The position numbers were made by a program, and so were the translations under genes. DNA of 64,000 nucleotides from Delphinus delphis (taxonomy: Eukaryota > Chordata > Mammalia > Artiodactyla > Delphinidae): positions 2,559,501 through 2,623,500 of the forward strand of contig NC_082698.1 in assembly GCF_949987515.2 (NCBI RefSeq), read 5' to 3'. Shown in pieces: positions 1 through 10,839 of this stretch (the stretch's first letter is position 1; each line of letters opens with the position of its first letter). The notes beneath the pieces are model-generated. The model did not search any database. It was not told the DNA's origin and was given only the letters and a program-made list of their open reading frames with translations.

Positions 1-1390
1 TGGCCAAACCTACCTTAATTCCCTCCCCTAAACCAAACTCTGATCCTAAGCAGATGCAAAAGAAGCGTCACCAGATATGTGACAAAGCGCTCCCCAAACC
101 AGGCTGAAAGGCAGACAGTCCCCATTACAGAGAGAGGCCACCCATCCCAGGATTTGAGTCAGCCCTGCAGAGAAATTTATAGAGTGACACTGAACCCACT
201 GCTGTCTGAAAGTGTGACAGCTGGTAGGGGCCTGAGCATCTCATCCAAGCTGGGGTTCAAATCCTCTTGCCCAAAACATAGGTGAATATTTTCATGGATT
301 TTCAAAAACAAAAACAAAGGAATGATAAAATGAATGGATGACCTTATTTTTATCAATTTCATTATAAGTTATAAATACATTATAAATGTATAATTACACA
401 TGAATTAATTTTGCATATAATAAAAAACATTAGCTCTCATGTGGAGGTGAGAAGAGAGAGGAGGGGACAGGGGGCCAAGGTAGGCTTTTCTCAGTACACC
501 TGGCTTCATATTTGAATTTGGAGCTACATAAATATTTTCTAAAAAATAAATAAAGGATAAAAGGTTAAAAAGTGGTCCCTAAAACTCAAAAAACAAACAG
601 AAACAAATAAACTTCACAGTAAATCGAATTGGTGGCAACCACACAGAGAAAAAATTACTTCACGTGAATCTAAGCACATTATTTTGACTGTTCGGCCTTT
701 AGTTTGATATATATATAGCCTATGGGCAAAAGGGAATCTTACACTGCATTCAATCATCTTATTCTTTTTAATAATGTCCATATTCACACTGGATTATTCA
801 CAATTATCCACGTTTCCTCCCTGCAGCTGGATTTCACATTCCTGCCCCACTGGCTTAAGTCTTAGCTCCGTGACATGCAGGGTCCACCCCACTGAACTGA
901 GGATGGGCCATGCAACTTGATGTGCCCAAAAACTGTGGGCGGAAAAGATGCCGCAAGAAGTTTAAAAGCCAGCTTTTAGTCCACCGAGTCTGCTTCCTCT
1001 CGACCGTAACAAGGAACCATGTTCCAGAAAGAGGGGCTACATCAGTCTGGGGCTCTGAGCGAAGACAGCGGGAAACAGAGCCACAGCCAACCGTGAGGGG
1101 CACGGAGCGGGAACACATGATAAACCCTTGTTGTAGCAAACCACTGGGATTTGCGGCTGTTTCTACACTATGACCTAACTTATCTCTACCAATAATGTTT
1201 GGTTACATAAGAAATAGCATAATTATTCATACACAATAAGGAACACAGTACTTGTGCCGTTAGGAACCAGGATTTTCAGTGCAAAAGAGAAACAAACATA
1301 AAATTAGTTTCAAGTAATTGAGTATAAGACCTTGTGATCTCTAATTTGAATTGTAGATATGGGTATGAACTCATAATTTTTTTTCTTTCT
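1..1390. other. Gene-free AT-rich flank
   Basis: No gene is recognised here. The stretch is AT-rich. Around 850-1185 the sequence ends in a motif of the type TAAACCCTTGTTGTAGCAAA followed by a ctgggatttg block. That is typical of the 3' end of an old mammalian interspersed repeat, but I cannot assign the family. Confidence 0.5.
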
Positions 1391-1623
1391 AAAAAGCATG
1401 TAGTTCAGGGGCTTCCCTGGTGGCGCAGTGGTTGAGAGTCCGCCTGCTGATGCAGGGGACGCGGGTTCGTGCCCTGGTCCGGGAAGATACCACATGCCGC
1501 GGAGCGGCTGGGCCCGTGGGCCATGGCCGCTGAGCCTGCGCGTCCGGAGCCTGTGCTCCGCAATGGAACAGGCCACAACAGTGAGAGGCCCGCGTACCGC
1601 AAAAAAAAAAAGCATGTAGTTCA
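1391..1623 (+). mobile_element. CHR SINE (short, CHR-2-like) with target-site duplication
   Basis: The element body is about 1408-1610. It starts with gggcttccctggtggcgcag, contains the tRNA-derived B-box-like segment gggttcgtgccc, and ends with the block gaggcccgcgtaccgc plus a short A tail. A perfect 17-bp target-site duplication (aaaaagcatgtagttca) flanks it at 1391-1407 and 1607-1623, so the insertion is complete. The family is known from whales and their close relatives. The short form with the gctgggcccgtgagcc middle part matches the abundant cetacean subfamily. Confidence 0.95.
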
Positions 1624-1629
1624 CAACTC

Positions 1630-1811
1630 TGTTCACTGAAAAGGCCTAAAAATCAATGACGGTCCGGTAGCAATGAGCTAGCATTCAGATTATGATCTCC
1701 AAATGCCATTTCTCACCGAAAAGAACCAAAGATCCTTAGAAAAATAGCTCATTCCAGGTCTGGAGCAAGAAATGCTCCAAATGAGTTGGAGAACACTTTA
1801 TCAGCCTGGAC

Positions 1812-1857
<46 letters not shown>

Positions 1858-2236
1858 ACAGAGTCAAAGGCCACTGGGATTTCATCTAAATGTTAGGAGC
1901 TGGCTGAATAGGGAAAAGAAGAAGAAAAAAAAAGTGAACCACACCGAGAAGATTAACGTTAACTGCAATGTGGCATCTTAGATTGGATCTTACAGAAAAA
2001 GGGTGATGGTGGGAAAACTGGAGGAATCCAAATTAAAATCTTGAGTTTAGTTAATATGATCATGTACCAAAGTTGTTTTCTTAAGTCTGACAAATGCCCA
2101 TGTAATGCCAGGATGTTCACATTAGAGAAACGGTATAAAGAGGGTATTAGGTATTCTTTGCACTGTCTTGGCAAGTTTTTTGTAAACCTAAAATTATTCC
2201 AAAATAACAAGTATATTTTTAAAAATATAATGGGTT
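1630..2236 (+). mobile_element. Old L1 3' UTR-like fragment
   Basis: The stretch ends in a segment (about 2150-2215) reading cactgtcttggcaagttttt followed by gtaaacctaaaattattcc. This matches the usual 3' end of old mammalian L1M elements (cttttctgtaaatctaaaattattcc type). The upstream part resembles L1M 3' UTR and contains an (AC)n microsatellite. The CHR SINE that follows sits directly at its 3' end. Confidence 0.65.
1814..1860. repeat. (AC)n microsatellite
   Basis: An almost perfect AC dinucleotide run with one T interruption near 1853. It is probably length-polymorphic. Confidence 0.97.
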
Positions 2237-2426
2237 GGGTTTCCCTGGTGGTGCAGTGGTTGAGAGTCCGCCTGCCGATGCGGGGGCCGCGGGTTCGTGC
2301 GCCGGTCCGGGAAGATCCCACGTGCCGCGGAGCAGCTGGGCCCGTGAGCCACGGCCGCTGAGCCTGCGCGTCCGGAGCCTGTGCTCCGCAACGGGAGAGG
2401 CCACAACAGTGGGAGGCCCGCGTACC

Positions 2427-2508
<82 letters not shown>

Positions 2509-2512
2509 GGTT
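2225..2512 (+). mobile_element. CHR SINE with long A tail and (AT)n extension
   Basis: The body is about 2237-2428, with the same head and end blocks as the other short CHR copies. It is followed by about 41 A residues (2429-2469) and a pure (AT)n run to about 2503. A 12-bp target-site duplication with one mismatch (atataatgggtt at 2225-2236, ataaaatgggtt at 2501-2512) lies outside the tail. The long uninterrupted A tract suggests a fairly recent insertion, with the AT run grown as a microsatellite at the tail end. Confidence 0.93.
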
Positions 2513-2839
2513 AAATCACAATAGATATAAAGTCATGGGTTCATAATAATACTGAAAATGACGAGGTTCATAATGATTGCTAGGGAACCAACTCACTTGT
2601 ATGAATTATAACATATAAAAAGAAAGAATAAAGCATCTATCTTGCCTTTTCTGTAGGGACTGTATTTCAGGTAAATCAAATAGTTAACGAAGGCAAACAG
2701 TCTTTATTTGCAGTCCAGTTAGTAAGCGCAGAAGAAATGACAGAATTTTAAAATTACCACACTGATACTATAACCATTATAGAGGGCATGGAAGTATGGT
2801 AATATTTAGAAAAATTACATTTGCAATTATTCTTTGATA
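2513..2839. other. Gene-free AT-rich stretch with old repeat-like sequence
   Basis: No gene is seen. The part from about 2600 to 2660 (ending in a catctatcttgccttttctg motif) is closely similar to sequence near 4225-4255. Both are therefore probably pieces of the same old repeat family, possibly L1M 3' UTR. Confidence 0.45.
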
Positions 2840-3240
2840 CAATAATTGCATCTGTAGAAATCTATCCTAGCGCATGTTAGACATATGCCCCAAGCTATTT
2901 AGTGAAGCACAATTAGTAGTAGAAAAGACTAGAATTTACTCAAATGTTCGTTAATGGAGACTGTTTGATCAAACAATGGTACATTAGCAAAATGGAATAC
3001 CACACAGCTGCAAAATAGAAAGGAGGAATTTCTCTATATACTTATGTGGAATTTAAGTAGAAAAAAAGCAGGGTGGACAAAAATACATATGGTATGTGCT
3101 TTTCAAAACGGTGGAGACATTTTTTTAAAATACGTCAATATATATTTGAACATATGAAAATAAAGCAAATAATAAATTAAATACATTCCTAAATGTATTT
3201 CATTAACCAATTAAATTAAAAGATATTTTTAACAGTTACT
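2840..3240 (+). mobile_element. Old L1M 3' end fragment
   Basis: The sequence has the order typical of decayed L1 3' ends: a segment like 'caaatgttcgttaatggaga', then 'aatggtacattagcaaaatg', then 'gaataccacacagctgcaaa'. It then drifts into A/T-rich sequence. This corresponds to the well-known L1 motif in which a template mutated from 'acaatggaatattatgcagcc' is found. No open reading frame survives. Confidence 0.6.
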
Positions 3241-3814
3241 TTTGGAGGGCGACAGAACAGAGAGGAAGCAACAAAGAGAGAAGCCCACTTTTTCTGTGAA
3301 TATACCTTGTCCTATAGATTTGACTTTGGAAACAGGTAGCTATTTCATGTATCTATAAACCAAAATTAAATTTAAAATCAGTCCCTAAAATTCAAAGGTG
3401 AGCCATATGAACATAACTGTGTCTTAAGTTAATGGCATAACTTCTTAGAGGGGAATTATTTTAAATAATTTTAAATCGCAGCAAGATAACTGTACATCCT
3501 AGTGGGATATAGTCTAAGGACAAAAAGAACTGCGAGAACCTTTTAAACTGATTTCACGAATCAGTGGCGGCAGTGTTAGAGGTAAGCGTGATGGTGGTGG
3601 CATTATTCTGAGACTGTTGTGTGTGCGGGTGTGTTGCAAATCAGTAATTACGTTGGTGCAACTGGGAGATGGAATTTTCAGCATGGGAGAAAGGGAGATA
3701 GAGACATAGGACAAATGAGGTTAAATAAAAATTCTATGGGCTTTCATTTTAATTGAAACAACTAGTATGAAGTTATTGTCTCTCTATCTCTAAAAACATG
3801 TGTGTCTCCTAGCC
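3241..3814. other. Gene-free AT-rich stretch
   Basis: No gene and no confidently recognised repeat. A TG/GTG-rich patch lies near 3575-3660. Sequence character is similar to the neighbouring old L1 debris. Confidence 0.5.
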
Positions 3815-4330
3815 TGACCACTGGAAAAGCCTAAAAGCAACAACCAACCCAGTAGCAATAAGCACTCCTACCACCTTATTTTCTAGGTCACACTAAAACT
3901 AAACAACCTTCTTTTAAAATGTCTGATTCAGTAAGATGGAAAACGTACAAGATGAACCGGGAACGTTTTGTCTTAGCAGAAAAGCAAAGATGTTACCAAA
4001 GACCGGGTCAGGCCAAAAGGACTCGGAATCCAACGCGAAGATGCTCCCCAGCCCCAAGATGGGACAATTTCAGAACCAATAAAGATAACTGCAACAGGTT
4101 CAATGTATCAAATTGTTCACAGTCACAAGTTCATAACAATCATTTTTTAAGACTCACCGGTCACCTCTGGAGTATGCTAGAGAACCAGGTCATCATTTTG
4201 AAAGATAGTAAATAGAGAGAATGGATCAAGCATCTATCCTGCCTTTCCTGTATGGACTTTCTCTTATAACTAAAAAATTAATGAGAAACTTCTTTTCGTA
4301 GAAATAGCACATCTAATAAAGGAAGAATTA
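3815..4330 (+). mobile_element. Old L1-like 3' UTR fragment, related to 1630-2660
   Basis: Two blocks match sequence to the left. 'aaagcctaaaagcaacaacc' plus 'agtagcaataagc' (3826-3865) matches 1639-1680. 'aagcatctatcctgcctttc' (about 4228-4248) matches 2630-2655. The order is conserved, so this is a second diverged copy of the same element. A role as L1M 3' UTR is inferred from the L1-like end seen in the first copy. Confidence 0.45.
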
Positions 4331-4555
4331 TAATAACACCATTTGAAATTCAATCCCTAGTAAGTTAACGGATTTGGGCTGATCATTGATGGCTTATAAC
4401 GTCATAAAAAGAGAGAGAATCAGACATCCTTGCCTCTTAATGGAAGTGCATACATCTCCCTCTTGCCAAGAAAAACCCTCACAACCTTGAATGTGACTGA
4501 ACTTTGAGATCTAATTACCAGCTTATAGGAAATACAGGGGAACGTGTGACTCTCT

Positions 4556-4579
4556 CACACACACACACACACACACACA
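4556..4579. repeat. (AC)n microsatellite
   Basis: A short, pure AC dinucleotide run preceded by a tctctc segment. Confidence 0.95.
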
Positions 4580-5669
4580 ATGCAGCCAGCAAAACCCAAG
4601 CTGCGGAAAACCCTACAGGACCAATAAAATGGTTTTGTTCAACAAATAAATTGCAAGGGGTGTGAGAGAGTGAAGAGGAGAAGAACAAGAAACGTGCAGA
4701 TTGAATTTGACTCACACACCCCTGGGCACCTCCTTTCCACCAAAGGACAAAAATGAAGCTGGTTCCACACTAGACTCTAACTCCCGTCATACAGGAAAGG
4801 GAAGTGATAAGAGAACACATTAAACAAAACCACAAGTTACCGTCACTGAACCCAGGGCCTGGGAGGTGCTACAGGACAGATGTCCCAGCTCCATCACAAG
4901 GCGCTGGCATGAAGGGAGGGGCCGAAGAAAGAGGAGCCACGGTTTATTCAAAGTCAGTTAACAGACGTGTCAAATACAGGCAACGTGTGGACCGTGTTTG
5001 GCTCCTGATTGAAAACAAGCCAACTGTAAAACTACATTTTTATAGGAAGTTGGGGGAAATTGAACATGGGTTGGGTATAGATTATATTAAGAAGGCACTG
5101 TTAATTCTGCTGAATGTGATAATGGAATTTTGCTTATGTTTTCCTTAAGTCCTTACCTGTTACAAATAGATATTAAAGTATTTGTGGGAGAAATCATGTG
5201 ATGTTTGGCATTTGCTCTAAACTACTCCAAGAGAAAAAGCTTTTCAGGGTTTACAAAGGAGACAAAGGGCAAGTTCTGATGGGCTTGAGGCCGGTGGCCG
5301 GAAGCGGGAGGCCTCCCTTCTCTCTGTCCGATACACATGGGTTTAAGAGATTTAATAAGGGTTCCCAATCTTTTGATTTCTTCACCTAAATCCACCAATT
5401 GCTTCGTTCCAACGTGACCATAAAAAAGGCAAAAAACAAAGCTAGGAAGCACCTTGAAAAATGAAAGAACATAACTAACTGTCTCACTGCAGCGCACCTA
5501 ATCTACGTCCAACAGCTAGAGACAGAAATTCTGTGGATTCCAGGCTTTCGACTGGATTATGATTCTAGCATTTAGTACATTTTTATGGTTGTTGATTTTT
5601 CAAAATTTCACTTGTTTTTTAAATACTTACTGACCAAATAAGAAAAACTCATTTTGTGCAAATTAATGG
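4580..5669. other. Gene-free stretch, nothing recognised
   Basis: Short open frames exist on both strands, but none looks like a known protein, and none has the codon structure or context of an exon. No repeat family was recognised. Confidence 0.5.
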
Positions 5670-5835
5670 TTCCAAACTTGGCCATAGATCAGAATTGCCC
5701 ACGGAACAGTTAAACATACATCTTCTGATCCAGCTGGGCTGAGGTGGAGCCAGGTACCCGTCTTTTAACAAGCTCCCCAGGTATTCTGGGAGCAGCCAGT
5801 GCTGCGAGGCATTTGGGAATCACCAGGTTGAGTAG
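5670..5835. mobile_element. MER5-like hAT (Charlie) MITE
   Basis: The block contains paired motifs typical of MER5 elements: 'atcagaattgcccacggaac' on one side, then 'ttttaacaagctccccaggt', then a 'gggaatcaccagg' end. MER5 elements are short non-autonomous hAT transposons with near-palindromic ends, so I have not assigned a strand. Confidence 0.6.
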
Positions 5836-5946
5836 GCCCATGTGTTGTGTGGTTCTTGTGACAGTCACCCCATGATTAAGTAGTCCTGCAACTTTACCGG
5901 ACGCAAGAAAACATCCGTGGCCATCTACGGCAATACCTACAGTTAT

Positions 5947-6160
5947 ACCAGCTAACATTCACCGGACACTTACTATACGCTCGGCATTTTGCGTGTACCA
6001 GCTCATTCAATCTTCATAACAACCCCCTCTGGAGGTGTTATTCGTATCCCACTTTACTGATGTGCCATCTGAGGTTAGAAAAGATGATAAGCAATTTGCC
6101 CAAGATCAAACAGCCAGTAAAGGGGGAAGCAGGAGACAAGCTCAGACCCAGGGAATTCTG
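5947..6160 (-). mobile_element. MIR SINE
   Basis: The plus strand reads as the reverse complement of MIR. It runs from ctaacattcaccggacactt through a 'cattcaatcttcataacaac' core and 'ccactttactgatgtgcc' to 'caatttgcccaagatcaaac'. Divergence is high, as expected for this ancient mammalian SINE. Confidence 0.85.
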
Positions 6161-6989
6161 GGCTCCTGGTCTTACCCAGGATGCAAACTTGACTTTGAGG
6201 GTTTCATAAGAGCAGTAAAAGAAAGGTAACTGCATTTAAGAACTGTTTGCTTTTGTACTTAAATTTAGTTCTCACTTCCCTGCAGTTAGCAGACCTTCAA
6301 AATACACTGCTGCTGCCACCAGGGCCACCAAACACACTTTCAGGGGAAAACACACCATTTCTATTTGCCTAAAATGTAAAAAAGGAAAGAGGAAGTAATG
6401 TATCTGGAAGCTCCTATACCTAATACGACTGTGAAGTTTCTACCTCTACAGCACGTTTGCAGGTTCCTGGATGCTCACTGAGTATCAAGTAACAGCCTGC
6501 AGAACTGAACTCAAGGAGGAAGCACCACACGTGTCCAGATGCATCACAAGGACAAACCACCACAGCCGCCCGAGGCTTCCAGCTCCCTGCCCTGCCGGGA
6601 CCCTGCGGCTTCCCCACACCTGCCAGCTCTGGCAGCTGCCACCTCAAGATGACAAGAGAGCATTTCAATAATAAGGGACGCAGAACAGTCTTTCAAGAGT
6701 AACTCTCAGGAACTTCTGTTACTGGTCATGAAGGATTCACTGCTACTGGAACTGTCCCCCTACCATAAACAACTAGAAAATCAGACAAAATATATAAAAC
6801 AACAGTTTTCAGAAAAAAGTGGACAAAAGGCAATGCAAGACAGTGATCCCTAAGGGAAGAAAAACAAATGGATTGAGAGTTCACTGTCTGAGGCTGATTC
6901 TGGGCCACAGAACATTTGGGGGGAACCTGTGAATGAAAAATATTGCTGTCATATCAGTAAACAAAGGATATTGCAGCCATCGAACCATC
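6161..6989. other. Gene-free stretch, nothing recognised
   Basis: No exon-like open frame, RNA gene or confident repeat was found. Confidence 0.5.
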
Positions 6990-7389
6990 ACATTACAGCC
7001 ACCCAGATGGTGAGCCCTGAGGGAACTCAGGATGGAACAGGATGCCCGCCACCTAGCGGTCAGCTGCTGCAGCACCTCCACCCCCGATGGTGTCCCCTGA
7101 GGAGACTCAGGATGAGAAAGCACAGGACGCTGGCCCCATGTGGTTGAGGGGCACATCAAAGGAACGATTTCAGTGAGCCCAGACTCCTGCATCTTCCCAT
7201 ACACAGAAGAGTGCTAAATTCCTTAACTAGGGATGTCTGGTTTTCTTTAATGAATGATAATCTTTTGATATTGCAACTACCCGGTCTTTGTTGCAAAAAC
7301 TATATATCCTGGCTTCCCCCCCACCCCCCTCACCTCTTCAGAGCAGTCCCTCAGAGCTATCTGAGATGCTGCGCCCTGGGCTTAAGTCA
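6990..7389 (+). mobile_element. LTR fragment, artiodactyl-type endogenous retrovirus
   Basis: The right half has the order 'gtctttgttgcaaaaactat', 'atatcctggcttcccccc', 'tcacctcttcagagcagtcc' and 'ctcagagctatctgagatgc'. I know this as the R/U5-like part of a solo LTR common in artiodactyl genomes. The left part contains a degenerate two-copy repeat (see findings). It stops abruptly at the L1 fragment starting near 7390. Family name not assigned. Confidence 0.55.
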
Positions 7390-8600
7390 AGGACCAGACA
7401 AGGACATTAACATAGCTATTATCAACATGCTCTACATGCTCAAGGAAGTAAAGGAACACATGAACACAATGAGAAGAGACGTGGAAGATATTTTTTAAAG
7501 ACCCAAATAAAACTTCTAGACCTGAAAATACAGCATTTGAAATTTTAAAAGTGCATCTGATGAAATGAACAGCAGAACAGACACCATACAAGAGATCAAC
7601 GAACTTGACTACATAGCAAAAAAAACTATACACAATGAAACACAGGGAGAAAAAATATGAACAGAGGCTCAGTGACCTTTGGAAGTATGTGTAATTGGAG
7701 TCCAATGTGGAGAGGAGAGAGAGGGGTGACAGAAAATATATTTGAAGAAATCAAAATTGAAAGTGATCCAAATTAGGTGACATGTATAAACCCACAGATC
7801 CAAGAAGCTGGACAAGTATCAAACAGAATAAACATAAATAACTAAGTAATTAATTAATTAAAAATAACGCAGGCACATCATAATCAAATTGCTGTAAACC
7901 AGTACTAAAGAGAAAAGTTTAAAAGGAAGCAGAGGAAAAAGACACACCATTTGCAAAGGAATAAAGGTAAGAATGATGGCAGAGCTCTTATCAGAAACTA
8001 TAAAATCCAGAGCACAATGGATTTTCCTTTCACTAAATTGCTGAAAGAAAAATGTCAACTTGGAATTCTATGCTCAGCAGCAAAATACGTTTGAAAAAGA
8101 AAGGCAAAATACAGACTTTTTGAAACAGACAAAAGCTGAGAGAATTCATCTCTAGCAGAAGTATACTACAAAAAATACAGGCAACTCTTCAAGCAAAAAG
8201 AAATGCTATTACACTATATTTAAATCCTAGAGCAACCACTAAAAATAATAACAAGATGACGAAATAAAAACTAATAAGCAAATAGTGGAGATAAAACTAA
8301 ATATAAACAAATATTGAATCACTATGCTGTATCCCTGAAACTAATATATGTCAACTACATCTCAATAAAAAGAAAGACAGAAAAAAATTACATATTAAAG
8401 CTATTCAAATAATCCCAAAGAAGTCAGAAAAAGAGGCAAAAAAGGAACAAAGAACACAAAGAAGAGATGGGAAATAGAAAACAAGATAGTAGACTTAATC
8501 CCAAATGTATTAATAATTAATTAATTAATGCCAGTAATTGCATTATACGTAAATGGCCTAAACACTCTGATAATTGAAGATAATACGTTTCGGTCTTCAT
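7390..8600 (+). mobile_element. Old L1M/HAL1-like ORF1 remnant, disabled
   Basis: The sequence follows the order of mammalian L1/HAL1 ORF1 DNA. It includes a segment like 'caaataaaacttctagacct', then 'gagatcaacgaacttgac', then 'cccacagatccaagaagc', 'cacatcataatcaaattg' and 'gaattctatgctcagcagc', followed by 'agactttttgaaacagac'. Many indels and stops break the frame. Near 8310-8385 there is an L1 3'-end-like segment, and near 8550 a piece resembling the start of ORF2, so several events may be merged here. (TTAA)n-type runs lie near 7846-7862 and 8513-8528. Confidence 0.7.
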
Positions 8601-9710
8601 AGCACACTGTATGTTGTCTACCAGGAACCCCCCCACAGAATACAAAGCCCCAGTAAGTTCAAGTGTGTGGCCTCAGCTTGACTGCCCTCTGCAGGGGAGG
8701 CAGTGTGGAAAGTGTTTCCCTACTGTGTGCTGAAATCACCCCAGCTTCCAGCCTCACTCTTACCAGTCAACATGCAGGGAGAGGAAAGTGGGGCAGGAGA
8801 GAGGACAGGGACCAAGGGGTGGATGTGGCCAGAAATCAGGTCCCCAGGAGGAGGTCATACATGCAAACCATACTGTCCAAGAGGACAGGGGTCTGGCCAG
8901 TGTCGACCTGGGCACACGGCATGCAGGGGGGAGGGCGGGGGCGATGGAGGGGCCTGCAGCCTCTGTGGGCTCTGAAGTGGCGCTGCCCAGGCTAGCAGGG
9001 GCATCCGGACCCCATCACCTGTGCCCTCTGGTATCACTCGCGTGGAAGAGGGGACTTCGCCAATGGCATTAAGGTTACTGATGTGTTGACCTTAATATAG
9101 TAAGATTGTTCTGGATTACCCAATCATGTGAGCCCTTGCTTAAAGCAGAAGAGGAGGGCAAAGGAGAAATCCAGAAAGAACCGAAGCAGGAGAAGCACTT
9201 GGCCCATGCCCGGGCTTGGAAGAACGGGAGGCAGTGAATTCTGCCAACAAGCAGTCGGCTTGCACGGCCTTCAGGGGTCATCGCCTAACGTCTTCCTTAC
9301 TTTCTGGAGCCCATGCAAAGGTGGCGATATTTAGCATCACTGTTCATGGAAGCAACCTGACCTGCTGGCCCCACCCACGACCCATCCTGAGAACCAGCTC
9401 TGTCCAGGCGCACGGGGGATCAGACCTGCCCCACAGGAGACAACAGAGGAAAAGCACTTGGCACAGAGACATGCACGTAACAGGATCTCAGGGAAGTCCT
9501 TGCTGCCACCACCATTGCTGCCAGCCCTGCCATCACCTCCGTGATGCCCACAGGGGTGCTCGGCCCCTCGGCTCCAAGCCTGCCTCTGCCTGTCCCTGCA
9601 AGGCCAGTGCCCCGCCCCCAACACCTGTGCCCACCACGCTGAACTCACACTGGGGTGAAGGGAGTGAGGGTACAAAGCTCCCCAGGCGAGCCTGCACAAA
9701 GAAGGTGTTC
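8601..9710. other. Gene-free, moderately GC-rich stretch
   Basis: Overlapping open frames (for example on the plus strand at 8663-8995 and 9216-9752) have no recognisable domain, and the second runs into a SINE. I treat them as chance frames. Confidence 0.5.
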
Positions 9711-10071
9711 AAAGGATGCTCGCCAGGGCTCCCCTGGTGGCGCAGTGGTTAACAATCCGCCTGCCATTGCAGGGGACACGGGTTCGAGCCCTGGTCCGGG
9801 AAGATACCACATGCCGCGGAGCAACTAAGCCCATGCGCCACAACAACTGAGCCTGTGCTCTACCCGTGAGCCACAACTACTGAAGCCCGCGTGCCTAGAG
9901 CCCATGCTCTGCAACAAGAGAAGCCACCGCAATGAATGGCCAGCATACCACAACGAAGAGTAGCCCCTGCTCGCGGCAACTAGAGAAATCCCGCGCACAG
10001 CAACAAAGGCCCAATGCAGCCAAAAATAAATAAAATAAAATAAATAAAGTTTTTTTAAATTAAGAAATGCT

Positions 10072-10105
<34 letters not shown>

Positions 10106-10116
10106 GATGCTCGCCA
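9711..10116 (+). mobile_element. CHR SINE, long (CHR-1-like) form, with target-site duplication
   Basis: The body starts near 9726 with ggctcccctggtggcgcagt. It is longer than the other copies because it keeps the middle region with repeated 'ccacaacaactgagcc' and 'ccacaactactgaagcc' units, then 'aacgaagagtagcccctgct', and a tail with AAATAAATAAA units plus a long A run. A perfect 15-bp duplication, aaaggatgctcgcca, lies at 9711-9725 and 10102-10116. This older, full-length form contrasts with the eight short copies in the window. Confidence 0.95.
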
Positions 10117-10689
10117 AATCTGGAGCCTGGGTGTTTGTATGCAGACTGTGTTCCTGGAGAAATTTTACAACAAACCTAAGTCTCTGATGTCCCGGTAATT
10201 TTAAAAGCTCTTCTGTTTGTATTACGGAGACACTCCAGCTTAGGGAAAGGTGCCTGCACCAGCACGAGAAATGTCTTGCAAATGACGAGGAAAACATGGT
10301 TTCCAGCCACTAGGAAAACAAACTGTACAATCGCCAAACAAGAAGAGATATGCTGACATTCTGAATGCAAAGCAGAGTAATGAAAACAGTTGAGAAGAAG
10401 TTTATGTGGAAATTTATCCCTATCGTATATTGATAAGACCCCAAAATATGCTGGACCCTGTGCCCCCCACCCCAGGGCGTGATGGCGCTCCCAACACAGA
10501 TGCTGGGAGAACGGGTGGACACCGCCCACAGTGCTAAAGTTGATGGTTTTAGTCCATACTTTATTTCATTTGTTTCCACCTTAAGTTGCATAAGCTCTAG
10601 AAGTGGGGCCTCCGTGTCCCCCCGTAAAATTAGGGTATGAGAGTTTCCCGCCACCTCTTACCTCAACAGCTTAGTAGTTAACAGGCTCT
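10117..10689. other. Gene-free stretch, nothing recognised
   Basis: No supported gene or repeat. The long minus-strand open frames here are unsupported by any known protein similarity. Confidence 0.5.
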
Positions 10690-10800
10690 GTGCCACTCGG
10701 TGGACACAGAAACCTCACTTAACCCTAAACAACCTTGCAAAGTAGGACCACCACCCCTTTAACAAGTCAGAAGGCTGAGACAAGAGACGCTAACGGGAGG
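10690..10800 (-). mobile_element. MIR fragment
   Basis: The order 'ctcacttaaccctaaacaac', 'cttgcaaagtagga' and 'aacaagtcagaaggctgaga' follows the reverse complement of MIR (atttaatcctcacaacaacc, then the fragment around the 'ttacagatgaggaaactgag' motif). It is short and diverged. Confidence 0.5.
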
Positions 10801-10839
10801 ATCTATGTCAGGAAGTCAGGGCTTCGCAGAGCAAAACCC

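Noticed and set aside
1405..1636. Arginine/proline-rich frames repeated in several places
   Set aside because: These are translations of the CHR SINEs (also at 2194, 20336, 28440, 29001, 43338 and 63000), not genes.
9726..9800. tRNA-like sequence
   Set aside because: The CHR SINE head is tRNA-derived, with a B-box-like gggttcgagccc, but it lacks a complete cloverleaf and lies in a retroposon. Not a tRNA gene.
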